The position numbers and the translations under genes were made by a program. Below the pieces are notes generated by a model that saw only the letters and a list, made by a program, of their open reading frames with translations, made no database searches and was not told the DNA's origin. Shown here piece after piece: positions 8,003 through 18,076 of a DNA stretch of 53,465 bases (position 1 is its first letter; each line of letters starts with the position of its first letter). Source of the DNA: Priestia flexa NBRC 15715 (GTDB lineage: Bacteria > Bacillota > Bacilli > Bacillales > Bacillaceae_H); contig NZ_BCVD01000008.1 in NCBI RefSeq assembly GCF_001591565.1, positions 1-53,465 of the forward strand, given 5' to 3'.

Positions 8003-8392
8003 CTATTGCAAAGGTGAAATATATCTGTTCATACGCAAAATGCCAATTAAATGTTGGTAATAAAGCTCTGTTTCTGAAAACATTGTGGAAGGTTTAACGT
8101 CTAATACGATTATGCTTTTATCTAGGGAATTAGCTAATTGTTCAAACAGCTCGACGCGTTTACTTGCTTTCGTTTCTGATAGGCTAATTCCTTCTCGACA
8201 TACGTAAAGAGGTTGGAAATTTCCTTCAGTTGTTGGATTCAGTGCAACAATGAACGATGCTTTTGGCTGATTTTCAATCACGGTGCGCAACATGATTAAG
8301 TGCTGTAGGCGATGCGTATTGTGCTTTGCAATTTCGAATAGTTCATAGATATCTGAGTAACCTTGTCCAAGCTCAATAAAACGTTGAATCAT
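8003..8392 (-). CDS. Small Bacillaceae protein, probably the DUF7147 family
   Basis: 129 residues with a mixed alpha/beta pattern: helix IQRFIELGQGYSDIYELFEI, strand KASFIVALNP, strand DKSIIVLDVKPS. It resembles ~130-residue Bacillus proteins that have been labelled methylthioribose kinase in some genomes, a label with no support here because no kinase motif is present. I believe the family is now DUF7147 (from memory). ATG 8392 has a purine-rich AGGAG upstream on the reverse strand. It shares a bidirectional terminator with ylbG. Function unknown. Confidence 0.72.
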   Translation of the reverse strand: MIQRFIELGQGYSDIYELFEIAKHNTHRLQHLIMLRTVIENQPKASFIVALNPTTEGNFQPLYVCREGISLSETKASKRVELFEQLANSLDKSIIVLDVKPSTMFSETELYYQHLIGILRMNRYISPLQ

Positions 8393-8762
8393 CCTTAATC
8401 TCCTTTAGTTTTATTTACAGTCAAGTTTAATGTAACATTGAATTTTTTGAGAGTAAATAGAAAAATCCCTTGTCTCTACCTTATAGTAATATCTTTCCTA
8501 AGAGAATGAGACGTCGAAAAATATAGAAAGATAAAGAGCGGTGAGTAATATAAGATATACTATTACTTGCACACCTATTGTATTAGAAGTAGAGCTTGGC
8601 TTGTATAAAATAGTCATTTTAACGTGAGTTATCGTTTTCTTTTCCTGTATATTTTTTATCTCACACATAAAAGTCTTCACTTTTAGGACAATATAATTGT
8701 ATCGAGTGGTTAGCTGTCGAACCTAAAAATGTGTGTAAATAAATGGAAAAGAGGTATTGCTT
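8393..8762. other. Intergenic region upstream of the lactate genes
   Basis: About 370 nt without a convincing gene. A 60-codon reverse reading frame (8498-8680) begins at GTG without a ribosome-binding site and is not called. A short dyad ACAAT-ATA-ATTGT lies at 8688-8700, about 60 nt before the permease start, and may be an operator. I looked for, and did not see, a Rex-type TTGTGAA...TTCACAA palindrome, which controls ldh in B. subtilis. Confidence 0.4.
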
Positions 8763-10292
8763 ATGTGGAATCAAGTTTATGATCCGTTTAATAACATTTG
8801 GTTATCTGCCTTAGTTGCAACTATACCTATTTTGTTGTTCATCATTTTATTAACTGTTTTGAAAATTAAAGGACACATTGCTGGTTTAATTAGTGCAATT
8901 ATTGCCGGACTTATAGCGATTGTTTTTTACGGAATGCCTATTTCAAAAACAGTATGGACGGGTATTTATGGGGTGCTAGCAGGTTTATATCCAGTTGCTT
9001 CTATTGTGCTGGCTGCAATCTTTCTTTATAAATTGACTGTTAAAACAGGTAAATTTGACATTATTAAAAAGAGTATTACTTCCATGTCTCCGGATAAACG
9101 CATTCAAGTAATTATCGTTGCTTATTGTTTTGGTGCTTTCTTAGAAGGGGCAGCAGGATTTGGAGCACCAGTTGCCATTACTGCTATCATTTTAGTTGGT
9201 TTAGGTTTTGATCCCGTTAAAGCTGCTGGTATTTGTTTAGTTGCTAATATTGCTGGTGGTTCGTTCGGTGCTATGGGTATTCCAGTTACAACCCCTGCTC
9301 AGCTTACTGGGCTTGATCCCTTAGATGTTGCGATGAGAACAACTTATATTATTCCCTTTGTTACGTTTGTTCTACCTTTTCTGCTTGTGTTTTTAGTTGA
9401 TGGTATAAGAGGTATTAAGGAAACATTTAAGACAATTTTAGTGGCTGCTGTCACATTTACAGCAGTCCTATGGGCGACACTTAACACTATTGGAGCACCG
9501 TTAGTTGACATTTTATCTGCTTCTATTACGCTGATTGTTCTGTATATATATTTAAGGCCAAAACAACAGGAAAGTGTTGGAACGCTTATTAGAGCTTGGA
9601 GCCCATTTATCTTCTTAACCTTACTTGTAATTGTATTTTCTAAGTTAAAATTTGAAAGCCTAATTATGAATTTTCCTATTCCAACCCTCAATGGCTTAAT
9701 TAATAAAGTTCCACCAGTTGTATCAGATGTTACACCGTTTGGAGCGGTGTTTACTCTTGATTTGTTATCATCAACAACAAGTGCAATTGTTTATGCTTCC
9801 CTCCTTACAATCCTTATATTTAAAGTTAAACGTTCAATTATAAAGCAGGCTCTAAAAGAAACGGTTAAAGAACTAGTTATTCCAATTGCTACCATCTGTG
9901 CAGTTCTAGCATTTGCTTACATTTGTAACTATTCAGGAATGAGTTCTACATTAGGACTTGCTTTTGCTTCTACCGGTGGTTTATTTCCGCTATTTAGTCC
10001 GGTATTAGGATGGATAGGTGTATTTTTAACAGGATCAGTTGTTAATAGCGGATCACTCTTTGCACCACTACAAGTTATTACAGCAGAGCAAGTCGGTTTA
10101 AGCCCTGCTGGTATGGTAGCGAGTAATATTGTTGGAGGGGATATGGCAAAAATGTTAAGCCCTCAATCTATAGCGGTAGCAGCCGCTGCAGTTGGCCTGG
10201 TAGGTCGTGAAAGTGAAATATTCAAATATACTATTAAAATAAGTTTGATATTCCTTGCTTTTGTGGGAATTATAAACTTGATTATTTATTAA
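8763..10292 (+). CDS. lldP: L-lactate permease (LctP/LldP family)
   Basis: 509 residues with about 12-14 membrane helices, matching the LctP lactate permease family (hydrophobic throughout; conserved [14 protein letters not shown] near residues 120-135, [14 protein letters not shown] near residues 422-435 and [10 protein letters not shown] near residue 465). It exchanges L-lactate and protons across the membrane. ATG 8763 is chosen because GAGG at 8751-8754 is 8 nt away; an upstream TTG at 8757 is too close. The ldh gene follows after 13 nt, so permease and dehydrogenase form one operon for lactate efflux or uptake. No lutABC genes are nearby. Confidence 0.93.
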   Translation: MWNQVYDPFNNIWLSALVATIPILLFIILLTVLKIKGHIAGLISAIIAGLIAIVFYGMPISKTVWTGIYGVLAGLYPVASIVLAAIFLYKLTVKTGKFDIIKKSITSMSPDKRIQVIIVAYCFGAFLEGAAGFGAPVAITAIILVGLGFDPVKAAGICLVANIAGGSFGAMGIPVTTPAQLTGLDPLDVAMRTTYIIPFVTFVLPFLLVFLVDGIRGIKETFKTILVAAVTFTAVLWATLNTIGAPLVDILSASITLIVLYIYLRPKQQESVGTLIRAWSPFIFLTLLVIVFSKLKFESLIMNFPIPTLNGLINKVPPVVSDVTPFGAVFTLDLLSSTTSAIVYASLLTILIFKVKRSIIKQALKETVKELVIPIATICAVLAFAYICNYSGMSSTLGLAFASTGGLFPLFSPVLGWIGVFLTGSVVNSGSLFAPLQVITAEQVGLSPAGMVASNIVGGDMAKMLSPQSIAVAAAAVGLVGRESEIFKYTIKISLIFLAFVGIINLIIY

Positions 10293-10305
10293 GGATGGTG
10301 AGCGC

Positions 10306-11235
10306 ATGAGGAAAATTGTTTTAGTTGGTTGTGGTTCAGTTGGTACAGCTTATGCTTATAGCTTAGTCAATCAAGGCTTTGTTACAGAACTTGTATTAAT
10401 TGATGCTAATAAAGAAAAGGCAGAAGGTGAAGCAATGGACTTGGTTCATGGTATGGCTTTTGCTAGTACAAATATGAGAGTATACGCAGGAGATTACTCA
10501 GATTGCAAAGATGCTCGTATTGTTGTAATTACAGCAGGCGCTAATCAGAAGCCAGGTGAAACAAGACTTCAATTAGTAGAACGTAACACTCGTATTATGC
10601 AATCCATTATTCAAAATATTAAAAAGAGTGGGTTTGATGGGATTATTGTGCTTGCTTCTAATCCGGTAGATGTATTGAGTTATGTTGCATATAAAGAAAG
10701 CGGGCTTCCAGCAAGCCGAGTTATCGGTTCAGGAACTACGTTAGATTCAGCTCGCTTCAGAGTTCTTTTAGGAGAATACTTTGAAGTGGATCCTCACAAT
10801 GTACATGCTGTTATTGTGGGAGAACATGGTGACAGTCAACTACCCGTATTTAGTCAAGCATCCGTTGGAGTTGAATCATTTGACAACTTACTTGAAAGAA
10901 GAAACAACGAGAAAGATAAAGAAAATCTCACTAAAATCTTTGGGTCAGTTCGAGATGCTGCTTATGAGATTATTAACCGCAAAGGGGTTACAAACTTTGG
11001 AATTGGCATGTGCTTAACAAGAATTACAAAAGCTATTCTGAATAATGAGCACTCGATATTACCGGTGTCTTGTTTACTCAATGGGGAATATGGTCAAGAG
11101 GATATCTATATGAGTGTTCCAGCTGTCGTTACCCGTGAAGGTGTAAAAGAAGTGATTGAGTTAAAATTGAATGATAATGAACAAGAATTATTCAACAAGT
11201 CGGCCGATATACTGAGAGAAATTCGTGTTAAATAA
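10306..11235 (+). CDS. ldh: L-lactate dehydrogenase
   Basis: 309 residues of NAD-dependent L-lactate dehydrogenase: Rossmann motif GCGSVG at the N-terminus, [17 protein letters not shown] with the mobile-loop Arg, [10 protein letters not shown], and catalytic His in [10 protein letters not shown]. It interconverts pyruvate and L-lactate, recycling NADH during fermentation. Slightly shorter than the ~315-320 usual for Bacillus Ldh, with an intact catalytic set. It follows the permease by 13 nt with GGATGGTGAG as ribosome-binding region and ends at a terminator. An allosteric fructose-1,6-bisphosphate site is plausible but cannot be confirmed by eye. Confidence 0.95.
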   Translation: MRKIVLVGCGSVGTAYAYSLVNQGFVTELVLIDANKEKAEGEAMDLVHGMAFASTNMRVYAGDYSDCKDARIVVITAGANQKPGETRLQLVERNTRIMQSIIQNIKKSGFDGIIVLASNPVDVLSYVAYKESGLPASRVIGSGTTLDSARFRVLLGEYFEVDPHNVHAVIVGEHGDSQLPVFSQASVGVESFDNLLERRNNEKDKENLTKIFGSVRDAAYEIINRKGVTNFGIGMCLTRITKAILNNEHSILPVSCLLNGEYGQEDIYMSVPAVVTREGVKEVIELKLNDNEQELFNKSADILREIRVK

Positions 11236-11248
11236 GATGAAAATATTG

Positions 11249-11276
11249 CCGTGGTATCTGCCCACGGTATTTTTTT
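11249..11276 (+). terminator. Terminator of lldP-ldh
   Basis: CCGTGG / CCACGG stem (loop TATCTGC) followed by TATTTTTTT. Confidence 0.85.
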
Positions 11277-11327
11277 ATGTTTAGGCAACCATGTCTATAA
11301 AAGTGAACAATAAGCTGCTTTTAAACT

Positions 11328-11361
11328 AAAAAAACCCCATAACCACTAGGGTCATAGGGTT
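11328..11361 (-). terminator. Terminator of csfG
   Basis: Reverse-strand stem AACCCTATGA / TTATGGGGTT (10 bp, two G-U pairs) with loop CCCTAGTGG and a seven-T tail. The asymmetry of the tail fixes the transcript to the reverse strand. Confidence 0.85.
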
Positions 11362-11480
11362 ATTTTCATGCACCCTTCGAGTGAGAAAATAAAAGGGAGA
11401 GGAGAAACCGGAGGAAGAACTTATGGGGAAACGTAAGTCTTCTCCGCGGTTGGCAACAACATCGGTTCGATGATGTTGTT
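11328..11480 (-). ncRNA. csfG: Forespore small RNA CsfG
   Basis: No protein gene fits this interval, but the reverse strand holds a complete small-RNA unit of about 150 nt. From its 5' end: a hairpin AACAACATC / GATGTTGTT, a long imperfect hairpin starting CCGCGGAG with apical loop containing TTTCCCC, a pyrimidine-rich single-stranded stretch (about 11409 down to 11391, TTTCTCCTCTCCC), and a terminator AACCCTATGA / TTATGGGGTT followed by seven Ts (11334-11328). A SigF/SigG-type promoter lies directly upstream. CsfG of B. subtilis is, from published work I recall, a conserved sporulation RNA in the ylbG-ylbH interval with a pyrimidine-rich core; place, promoter and core all agree. The C-rich tracts could pair with Shine-Dalgarno sequences (inference). 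Confidence 0.82.
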
Positions 11481-11486
11481 GGTAAG

Positions 11487-11515
11487 TAGTATGTCCTCTA
11501 ATTCTTGTTTTATAC
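11487..11515 (-). promoter_or_regulatory. SigF/SigG-type promoter of csfG
   Basis: On the reverse strand, GTATA (-35, 11515-11511), a 17-nt spacer and CATACTA (-10, 11493-11487). CATACTA fits the SigG -10 consensus CATNNTA and GTATA fits the forespore -35. Transcription should begin near 11480. Confidence 0.82.
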
Positions 11516-11662
11516 ATAATCAGAGTGAAACTTCTATTCTTTTCGTTGTTGACGTCACTTTATGCCATAAAAATGGAAAAAGTTTATTTCTGCTAGTTTT
11601 TATAGTTAATTTTGTGTTAGGATAATGAAGAATAAGCAAGTAAAAGTAAGGTAGTGATAGAC

Positions 11663-12747
<1,085 letters not shown>

Positions 12748-12750
12748 TAG

Positions 12751-12814
12751 AACGCCATTACATTCTTACGCAAACGTTTATTTTAGCTTGCTATAGGAAT
12801 GGATGGCGTTTTTG
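12751..12814 (+). terminator. Extended hairpin terminator between coaD and ylbJ
   Basis: AACGCCAT / ATGGCGTT outer stem and CATTC / GAATG inner stem enclose a long loop, with TTTTTGTC after the right arm. The genes converge here. The large loop makes it weaker than others in the window. Confidence 0.55.
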
Positions 12815-12818
12815 TCGT

Positions 12819-14042
12819 TTATTTTAGCGGAAAGTGACGTTTCATATATAACAAGGAATAAGTGAATAGCAATAAAATGGTAAACGTTGGCCCATATAGG
12901 GTGCAAAATTCAAAGTAGATTTGGCTCCAGCTCGTTGTGCCTTCCTGCAAAAAAGTAGGCAAAGCGTGTGGAGACCACTGAGCCTGAGATAGAATATTTT
13001 GTTCAAAAGGCTTCCATGCTAAGATAGCAAGGATACTAGCAAATAGTCCGTGCATCAAGCGTGCACAAAAAAATGGGAAAAATCGAATATCTGTTTCAGC
13101 AAGAATACTGGCAACTTGAGCGTGAACAGAAAAACCACTGAAGCCTAGGATAAAGCTGACAATAATGACTTGTTGAAATAGAGTGGATTCTGCTGTTTGG
13201 CTAGTCAATTGACTGCCCATTGTGATTTCAAAAAGTCCTGATATAAAGGGAAGGCTTAGTGCCGTTGAAAGTTGAAGTAAACTAAATAAATATGAAAGAC
13301 TACTGCTTATAAACGTTGTAATGTTCATGACAAACAGCAGCTTGTTTAAAACAGAAAATAAAATAATAAATCCACCGATCATTAATAAAGATTGAACTGA
13401 TGATAACACAGCATCACCTAAAAGCTTACCAATGGGCCTTTGATCTTTTATGCGGGCTTCGTGCATTTCTTTAAAGGCTTGAATAAGAGACGGACGCTGA
13501 GTGGAAGCAGAATATGTTGTATCAGCCTTTTTTCCGTAAAAGCGCATAACAAGTCCTACTAGAATGTTTCCGAGATAGTGTGCAAAAGCAAGGATTATCC
13601 CCACTGCTGCGTTGCTAAAAAAGCCGACCGCAACTGCTCCAAAGATAAATATAGGGTTTGAGGAGTTGGTGAAAGAAACAAGGCGTTCAGCTTCCGTTTT
13701 TGATAACTGTTCTTCTTGCCGTAATCGAGCGGTGATCTTTGCTCCGGAAGGGAATCCAGAACCCATTCCCATTGCTAACGCAAATCCTCCGACCCCTGGA
13801 ACTCGGAATAATGGGCGCATCAAAGGTTCTAATATTGATCCGATAAAGCGGACAACTCCGAATCCAATCAATAATTCGGAAAGAATAAAGAAAGGCAATA
13901 ATGATGGAAATACGACCTTCCACCATGTATTTAATCCTCGCACTGAGGCTTCCAGTGCTTCTTTTGGATAAGTGAGTAAGGCAAAGGTAAGCGTTAAAGC
14001 GGTTCCTCCTAACACAATCGTTTTTAACATGGATTTATTCAA
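12819..14042 (-). CDS. ylbJ: Sporulation integral membrane protein YlbJ
   Basis: 407 residues, polytopic, with gate-like hairpins typical of the YlbJ/SpoIIIJ-independent nucleoside-recognition (Gate) family: MGMGSGFPSGAKITARLRQ near residue 90, FTNSSNPIFIFGAVAVGF near residue 125, and a second related half at FILGFSGFSVHAQVASIL. YlbJ is a mother-cell sporulation membrane protein needed for heat-resistant spores. TTG 14042 is chosen because AAAGGAGAGGG lies about 10 nt upstream and it gives the usual length; further upstream in-frame codons encode a Cys-rich stretch unlike the family. A SigE-like GTATATT...CATGTAC is present upstream but is weak. Confidence 0.9.
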   Translation of the reverse strand: MNKSMLKTIVLGGTALTLTFALLTYPKEALEASVRGLNTWWKVVFPSLLPFFILSELLIGFGVVRFIGSILEPLMRPLFRVPGVGGFALAMGMGSGFPSGAKITARLRQEEQLSKTEAERLVSFTNSSNPIFIFGAVAVGFFSNAAVGIILAFAHYLGNILVGLVMRFYGKKADTTYSASTQRPSLIQAFKEMHEARIKDQRPIGKLLGDAVLSSVQSLLMIGGFIILFSVLNKLLFVMNITTFISSSLSYLFSLLQLSTALSLPFISGLFEITMGSQLTSQTAESTLFQQVIIVSFILGFSGFSVHAQVASILAETDIRFFPFFCARLMHGLFASILAILAWKPFEQNILSQAQWSPHALPTFLQEGTTSWSQIYFEFCTLYGPTFTILLLFTYSLLYMKRHFPLK

Positions 14043-14275
14043 TTCTATTCCCTCTCCTTTTAAACTGCATACGATACAGCAGGTACATGTTCTATATATC
14101 AATATACGAATTGGTTAGTCCAATTTATGCTAGTTAATCGTTTAGACCACGTTTTCTTTCTCTACTTTCTTGGTTAAGCTAAAGATAAAAATGATTATTT
14201 ACGTGCTCAAGTTTCACTTTATAGCGGCAGACGTATATACTGAATAAAACAAGTGATTAGTAAGGGGGCCTAACT

Positions 14276-15079
14276 ATGAAAAGCCCAACGATTGGATTAG
14301 CATTGGGGTCAGGAGGAGCAAGAGGGTTTGCTCACCTTGGGGTCATTAAAGTTCTGGTGGAAAACAATATCCCTATTCACTATTTGGCGGGTAGCAGCAT
14401 GGGTGCTTTGGTTGCGGCTATGTATGCATCTGGTACGGAAATGAGTCAACTATATAAAATGGCACTTACCTTTAAAAGAAAATATTATTTAGATTTTACA
14501 ATCCCTAAAATGGGATTTATTGCGGGGAATCGTATTAAATCCTTGGTAAAAGCCCTAACCAAAAATAAAAAGATTGAAGATTTAAATATTCCAGTTGCCA
14601 TTGTGGCTACGGATTTAAAAGCTGGGGAGAAAGTCATTTTCAAAACGGGCTCAGTTGCACAAGCTGTAAGAGCAAGCATTTCCATTCCGGGTATCTTTGC
14701 ACCAGAGAATGTAAATGGACGCTTGCTAGTAGATGGCGGGGTCATCGATCGGATTCCGGTATCAATTGTACGAGAGATGGGAGCAGATATTGTGCTTGCA
14801 GTCGATGTCTCTCATGTGAAAAGAAATGCAGAAATCACATCAATTTTTGACGTTATTTTACAGAGCCTAGATATTCTTCAAGACGAGCTTGTAATAAATC
14901 GAGCAATTGCGTCTGATGTAATGCTTCGCCCTAAAGTAGAAACGTTTAGTTCGCGAGCGTTTACAAATATTAAAGAAATTATTGAAATCGGTGAACAAGC
15001 TGCAATTGAGCATCTACCGTTTATTCAAGAAGCTATTGAAAAGTGGAAGGAGAATCACACAGGTGAAGAAAAGAGTTAG
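14276..15079 (+). CDS. ylbK: Patatin-like phospholipase YlbK
   Basis: 267 residues of the bacterial patatin-like (RssA/NTE) family. The oxyanion-hole glycines GSGGARGFAHLG, nucleophile Ser in GSSMG and the dyad Asp in VDGGVIDRIP are all present, so a Ser-Asp hydrolase acting on lipid esters is likely. There is no signal peptide. GTAAGGGGG precedes ATG 14276. The 3' end overlaps the start of ylbL by 17 nt, implying co-transcription and coupling. The natural substrate is unknown. Confidence 0.92.
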   Translation: MKSPTIGLALGSGGARGFAHLGVIKVLVENNIPIHYLAGSSMGALVAAMYASGTEMSQLYKMALTFKRKYYLDFTIPKMGFIAGNRIKSLVKALTKNKKIEDLNIPVAIVATDLKAGEKVIFKTGSVAQAVRASISIPGIFAPENVNGRLLVDGGVIDRIPVSIVREMGADIVLAVDVSHVKRNAEITSIFDVILQSLDILQDELVINRAIASDVMLRPKVETFSSRAFTNIKEIIEIGEQAAIEHLPFIQEAIEKWKENHTGEEKS

Positions 15080-16094
15080 AATTTTATCCTACATAGCATT
15101 AGTGCTAACAATTGCTATGTTATTTTTTTATCCCTTACCTTATTATATTACAAAGCCTGGCATAGCACAGGAGCTAAAGCCTATTATTAATGTGCAAGGA
15201 GGGTATGAAGAGCAAGGGGCCTTTATGTTAACCACGGTTCGAATGGGAAGGGCGACGCCTTTATCGTATGCTATGGCTCATATTCAAGACTTTCATCACT
15301 TGTATCCTGAAGAAGATATTTTGCAGCAAGGAGAAAGTGATAGCGATTATACGGTAAGGCAATTACATATGATGGATACGTCCAAAGATGCGGCCGTCAT
15401 TGTTGCATACAATGCGGCAAACAAAGAAATTAAGTTTGAGAATAAAGGTGTTTATATTGTTACAGTAGTACCGGATATGCCTGCTTATGGCAAGCTTAAA
15501 ATTGGAGATATTGTAAAGGCAGTAGATGGTCAAACTATTGAGACAGCAGAGGAGTTAATTGAATACGTAGCGAAGAAGAAAAAAGGGGATAAGGTTGCGA
15601 TAACCATCTTACGAAATGATGAAGAAAAAATAGTAGAGCTTCCTCTAGCCTCATTTCCAGATGATCAAACGCGCTTTGGGTTAGGAATATCCTTAGAAAC
15701 CAGTCGCGAAGTGGACGTAGAGCCAGATGTAGAGATTGATACTGAAAAGATTGGTGGACCTTCTGCAGGCTTGATGTTTTCACTTGAAATTTATAATCAG
15801 CTTGTAAAAGAAGATATAACAAAAGGACATAAAATTGCGGGTACGGGGACTATTAACGATAAAGGGATTGTAGGTCCTATTGGAGGAATTTCTCAAAAGA
15901 TTGTGGCCGCGGATAAAGAGGGAGCAGAAGTGTTTTTTGCGCCTAATCAGCAAGGAGCGGCTAATTCGAACTATAAGGAAGCCGTACAGGCGGGAGCAAA
16001 AATTGATACCGATATGAAAATCGTTCCAGTTGATACGTTTAATGATGCGATTGAATATCTAGAAAAGTTGGATAAAGTAAAAAAGGCGGAGTGA
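15063..16094 (+). CDS. ddcP: Membrane-anchored Lon-type protease YlbL (DdcP)
   Basis: 343 residues: N-terminal signal anchor (VRILSYIALVLTIAMLFFYP), a PDZ domain (about residues 120-195, GVYIVTVVPDMPAYGKLKIG) and a C-terminal S16/Lon protease domain with nucleophile Ser in GGPSAGL and Lys in the GGISQKIVAADKEG segment. B. subtilis YlbL (DdcP) and CtpA clear the SOS division inhibitor YneA to allow recovery from DNA damage. GTG 15063 is chosen: AAGGAG at 15047-15052 lies 10 nt upstream and the length fits. The reading frame open further upstream lies inside ylbK and is not part of the gene. Confidence 0.93.
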   Translation: MKKRVRILSYIALVLTIAMLFFYPLPYYITKPGIAQELKPIINVQGGYEEQGAFMLTTVRMGRATPLSYAMAHIQDFHHLYPEEDILQQGESDSDYTVRQLHMMDTSKDAAVIVAYNAANKEIKFENKGVYIVTVVPDMPAYGKLKIGDIVKAVDGQTIETAEELIEYVAKKKKGDKVAITILRNDEEKIVELPLASFPDDQTRFGLGISLETSREVDVEPDVEIDTEKIGGPSAGLMFSLEIYNQLVKEDITKGHKIAGTGTINDKGIVGPIGGISQKIVAADKEGAEVFFAPNQQGAANSNYKEAVQAGAKIDTDMKIVPVDTFNDAIEYLEKLDKVKKAE

Positions 16095-16121
16095 GTCGGT
16101 ACCGACTTACTCCGCCTTTTT
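16083..16121 (+). terminator. Bidirectional terminator between ddcP and tmcAL
   Basis: A 15-bp stem GGCGGAGTGAGTCGG / CCGACTTACTCCGCC (one G-T) with an A-run before and T-run after. The stop codon of ddcP lies inside the left arm. It serves both converging genes. Confidence 0.92.
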
Positions 16122-17328
16122 AAATCATGATCGGTGGCTGCGTATACTCTTGTTTTAAAAACTGAGAGCGTATGGGCTCTTGTAAAGGTGAACTATAGAT
16201 ATTTGTAGCTTTTATATCAAGTGATAAGTCTACGTGTTTACATTGAGATACAGTGGATACAATAGGAACAGACACGTCTTTTTTTATTTGTTTCATATAC
16301 AGCCTGCCGATTTGAGATATGCCCAACAATCGAATATAAGCGGTTGAAGGCGACTTGGATAGTTCATTTTTTTTTGTGTTCGTCAAAATGTGAACACACA
16401 TCCGTTGAAGGCGTGTACGCGTATAGCGCTTTGTCTTTACTTTACTTAAAAAGTCTTCAAAGGATAGTGCTTCTTTTATGGCGTTTAATAAGCGATATTC
16501 AATACCTTCTTCAATTTCGTAAATGGCTTGAAGAGACTCGGGTGAATGGGTCATGAGTTGATACTTTAAAAATGGAAAATAGAGCTCCCAGTTATGTAAA
16601 AAGCCAATTTGTGTTTGATAATCTTTTAGACCTTGAATAACAGGGTTAGGCATATAGCGTGATAAGTCCTTAACATCAATGATATCTTGGAATAAAGCAT
16701 GACGAATACTTGTTGCGCTTGTAATTTCCGTCTCAGAAAGCATTTTATCGTGATAATGGGATTGAATTCTAGTAATCGTATGTGGTTTAATAGATGCATG
16801 CTGTTTTTCAATAGCCTTTACATAGCTTACGCCTAAAATGTTATTTGGTTGTTCCATATTTAAACCAATTTGTTCATTAGTAATGTTTTTCATAGCAAGG
16901 GAAAGAGCTTTTGGGTAGCTATTTCCAACTTTTAAATAGCTTTGTACATGCTCATCTATAGCGTGTTCATGCTCCTTTAACAGTCTGCTGAATTTAAGAA
17001 AAGACTGCGTGTTTCCATGTTCGCTGCCGAAGCATACATACGAAGCTTTAAGATGTTCTAAGATGGCTACAGCACCGTTTGCAAACGTATCAGCTTGCTG
17101 AGTAGAGAATGCATAAGGTAGTTCAATGACAAGGTCGGCACCAGCTTTTAGAGCCATTTTCGTACGAGCCCACTTTGATACGACAGCAGGTTCACCGCGT
17201 TGCAAGAAGTGACCGCTCATCACTGCGATAACGCAATCAGCATTTGTTTCTTCTTTTGCACTTTGCAAATGATAATGATGGCCATTATGAAAAGGGTTGT
17301 ATTCAACTATAATTCCTACAGCTTGCAT
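16120..17328 (-). CDS. tmcAL: tRNA(Met) cytidine acetate ligase TmcAL (YlbM)
   Basis: 402 residues. The N-terminal nucleotidyltransferase fold shows GIIVEYNPFHNGHHYHL with the HxGH motif, SGHFLQRGEPAVVSKW and ELPYAFSTQQADTFANGA, all characteristic of TmcAL. The enzyme activates acetate with ATP and forms N4-acetylcytidine at the wobble position 34 of elongator tRNA(Met). ATG 17328 follows AAGGAGACTC on the reverse strand. It is a single-gene unit facing ddcP; the divergently oriented ylbN has its own promoter. Confidence 0.95.
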   Translation of the reverse strand: MQAVGIIVEYNPFHNGHHYHLQSAKEETNADCVIAVMSGHFLQRGEPAVVSKWARTKMALKAGADLVIELPYAFSTQQADTFANGAVAILEHLKASYVCFGSEHGNTQSFLKFSRLLKEHEHAIDEHVQSYLKVGNSYPKALSLAMKNITNEQIGLNMEQPNNILGVSYVKAIEKQHASIKPHTITRIQSHYHDKMLSETEITSATSIRHALFQDIIDVKDLSRYMPNPVIQGLKDYQTQIGFLHNWELYFPFLKYQLMTHSPESLQAIYEIEEGIEYRLLNAIKEALSFEDFLSKVKTKRYTRTRLQRMCVHILTNTKKNELSKSPSTAYIRLLGISQIGRLYMKQIKKDVSVPIVSTVSQCKHVDLSLDIKATNIYSSPLQEPIRSQFLKQEYTQPPIMI

Positions 17329-17436
17329 AATGAGTCTCCTTTTATTAAATTTTCAAGTGCGATTGAACAGTTTTAGCGTAAGGATTATGAAAAGAAAAAA
17401 ATAAATTTAAGTACATTATAGTGTAAAGAAAAAATA

Positions 17437-17465
17437 TTGACAAATAATCTTGTGAAAGCTATAAT
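17437..17465 (+). promoter_or_regulatory. Consensus SigA promoter for ylbN-rpmF
   Basis: TTGACA (17437-17442), 17-nt spacer, TATAAT (17460-17465): a perfect match to the housekeeping consensus, with transcription expected near 17472. Confidence 0.92.
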
Positions 17466-17493
17466 AACCTTTGTTGCCTTGAGGTGATTAACA

Positions 17494-18015
17494 ATGAAAT
17501 GGACAATACATCAGTTGTACCAGTTGCAAAATAAAGGATTAACTTTTGACGAAATCGTAGACGGTAAGGAATTTGTTAATACCGATCCACAGATTCGTCG
17601 CATGTCAGATGTACATGTGAAAGGAAGAGCTGATATTAGTTCTTCAAAAGTCACATTTCATCTAAAAATTTCTGGAGAAATGACATTGCCTTGTGCTCGT
17701 ACATTAGTCGATGTTCCGTATCCTTTTTCTATTGAAGCAACGGAAACTTTTCTGTTCAATAGTGACGCCGATTATGAAGATGACGGTGAAATGAGAGTCG
17801 TTGAAGGTGAAGTAGTGGATTTAATTCCACTTATTAAGGAATTAATTATTGTGGAAATTCCTCTTCAAGTTTTTAGTGATGATCAACAACAGAAAGGTGC
17901 TGCTCCTCAGTCAGGAAAAGATTGGGAAGTTGTAACGGAAGAAGAGCAACAGGAAAAAGTCGATCCACGTTTAGCGGTATTAGAAAATTTCTTTAAAAAC
18001 AAAGAAAATAACTAA
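17494..18015 (+). CDS. ylbN: YceD/DUF177 family protein YlbN
   Basis: 173 residues of the DUF177/YceD family, almost always encoded just before rpmF. The central motif [20 protein letters not shown] carries only one Cys of the CxxC often seen in this family. The acidic region [21 protein letters not shown] is typical. YceD homologues in E. coli and plants are linked to 23S rRNA or 50S assembly. Co-transcription with rpmF from a consensus promoter suggests growth-rate expression. A GAGGTG site precedes ATG 17494. Confidence 0.93.
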   Translation: MKWTIHQLYQLQNKGLTFDEIVDGKEFVNTDPQIRRMSDVHVKGRADISSSKVTFHLKISGEMTLPCARTLVDVPYPFSIEATETFLFNSDADYEDDGEMRVVEGEVVDLIPLIKELIIVEIPLQVFSDDQQQKGAAPQSGKDWEVVTEEEQQEKVDPRLAVLENFFKNKENN

Positions 18016-18076
18016 CGAGAAGATCCGGCTTTCGGGCCTTCATATGATTAAAAACTCTTTTAAGGAGGTGGGAATA

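Noticed and set aside
8498-8680. 60-codon reverse reading frame with a hydrophobic C-terminus before lldP
   Set aside because: Starts at GTG with no ribosome-binding site and lies in a promoter region; A/T-rich chance frames of this length are common.
8393-8762. Rex operator for lactate fermentation genes
   Set aside because: No TTGTGAA-N4-TTCACAA palindrome found by eye; the ACAAT/ATTGT dyad is too short to assign.
9344-9691. 115-codon reverse frame inside lldP
   Set aside because: Shadow of the permease gene; composition is the complement of membrane-helix codons.
11326-11517. 63-codon reverse reading frame over the csfG region
   Set aside because: It spans promoter, hairpins and terminator of the RNA; no ribosome-binding site precedes its start.
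12768-12785. cre-like ACGCAAACGTTTATT
   Set aside because: Three or more mismatches to the consensus and located inside the coaD/ylbJ terminator loop.
13612-13971. 119-codon frame opposite ylbJ
   Set aside because: Antisense to conserved membrane-protein codons, Pro/Asn-rich composition, no start signal.
14982-15062. Upstream in-frame extension of ddcP
   Set aside because: Lies inside ylbK and lacks a ribosome-binding site; GTG 15063 gives the family length.
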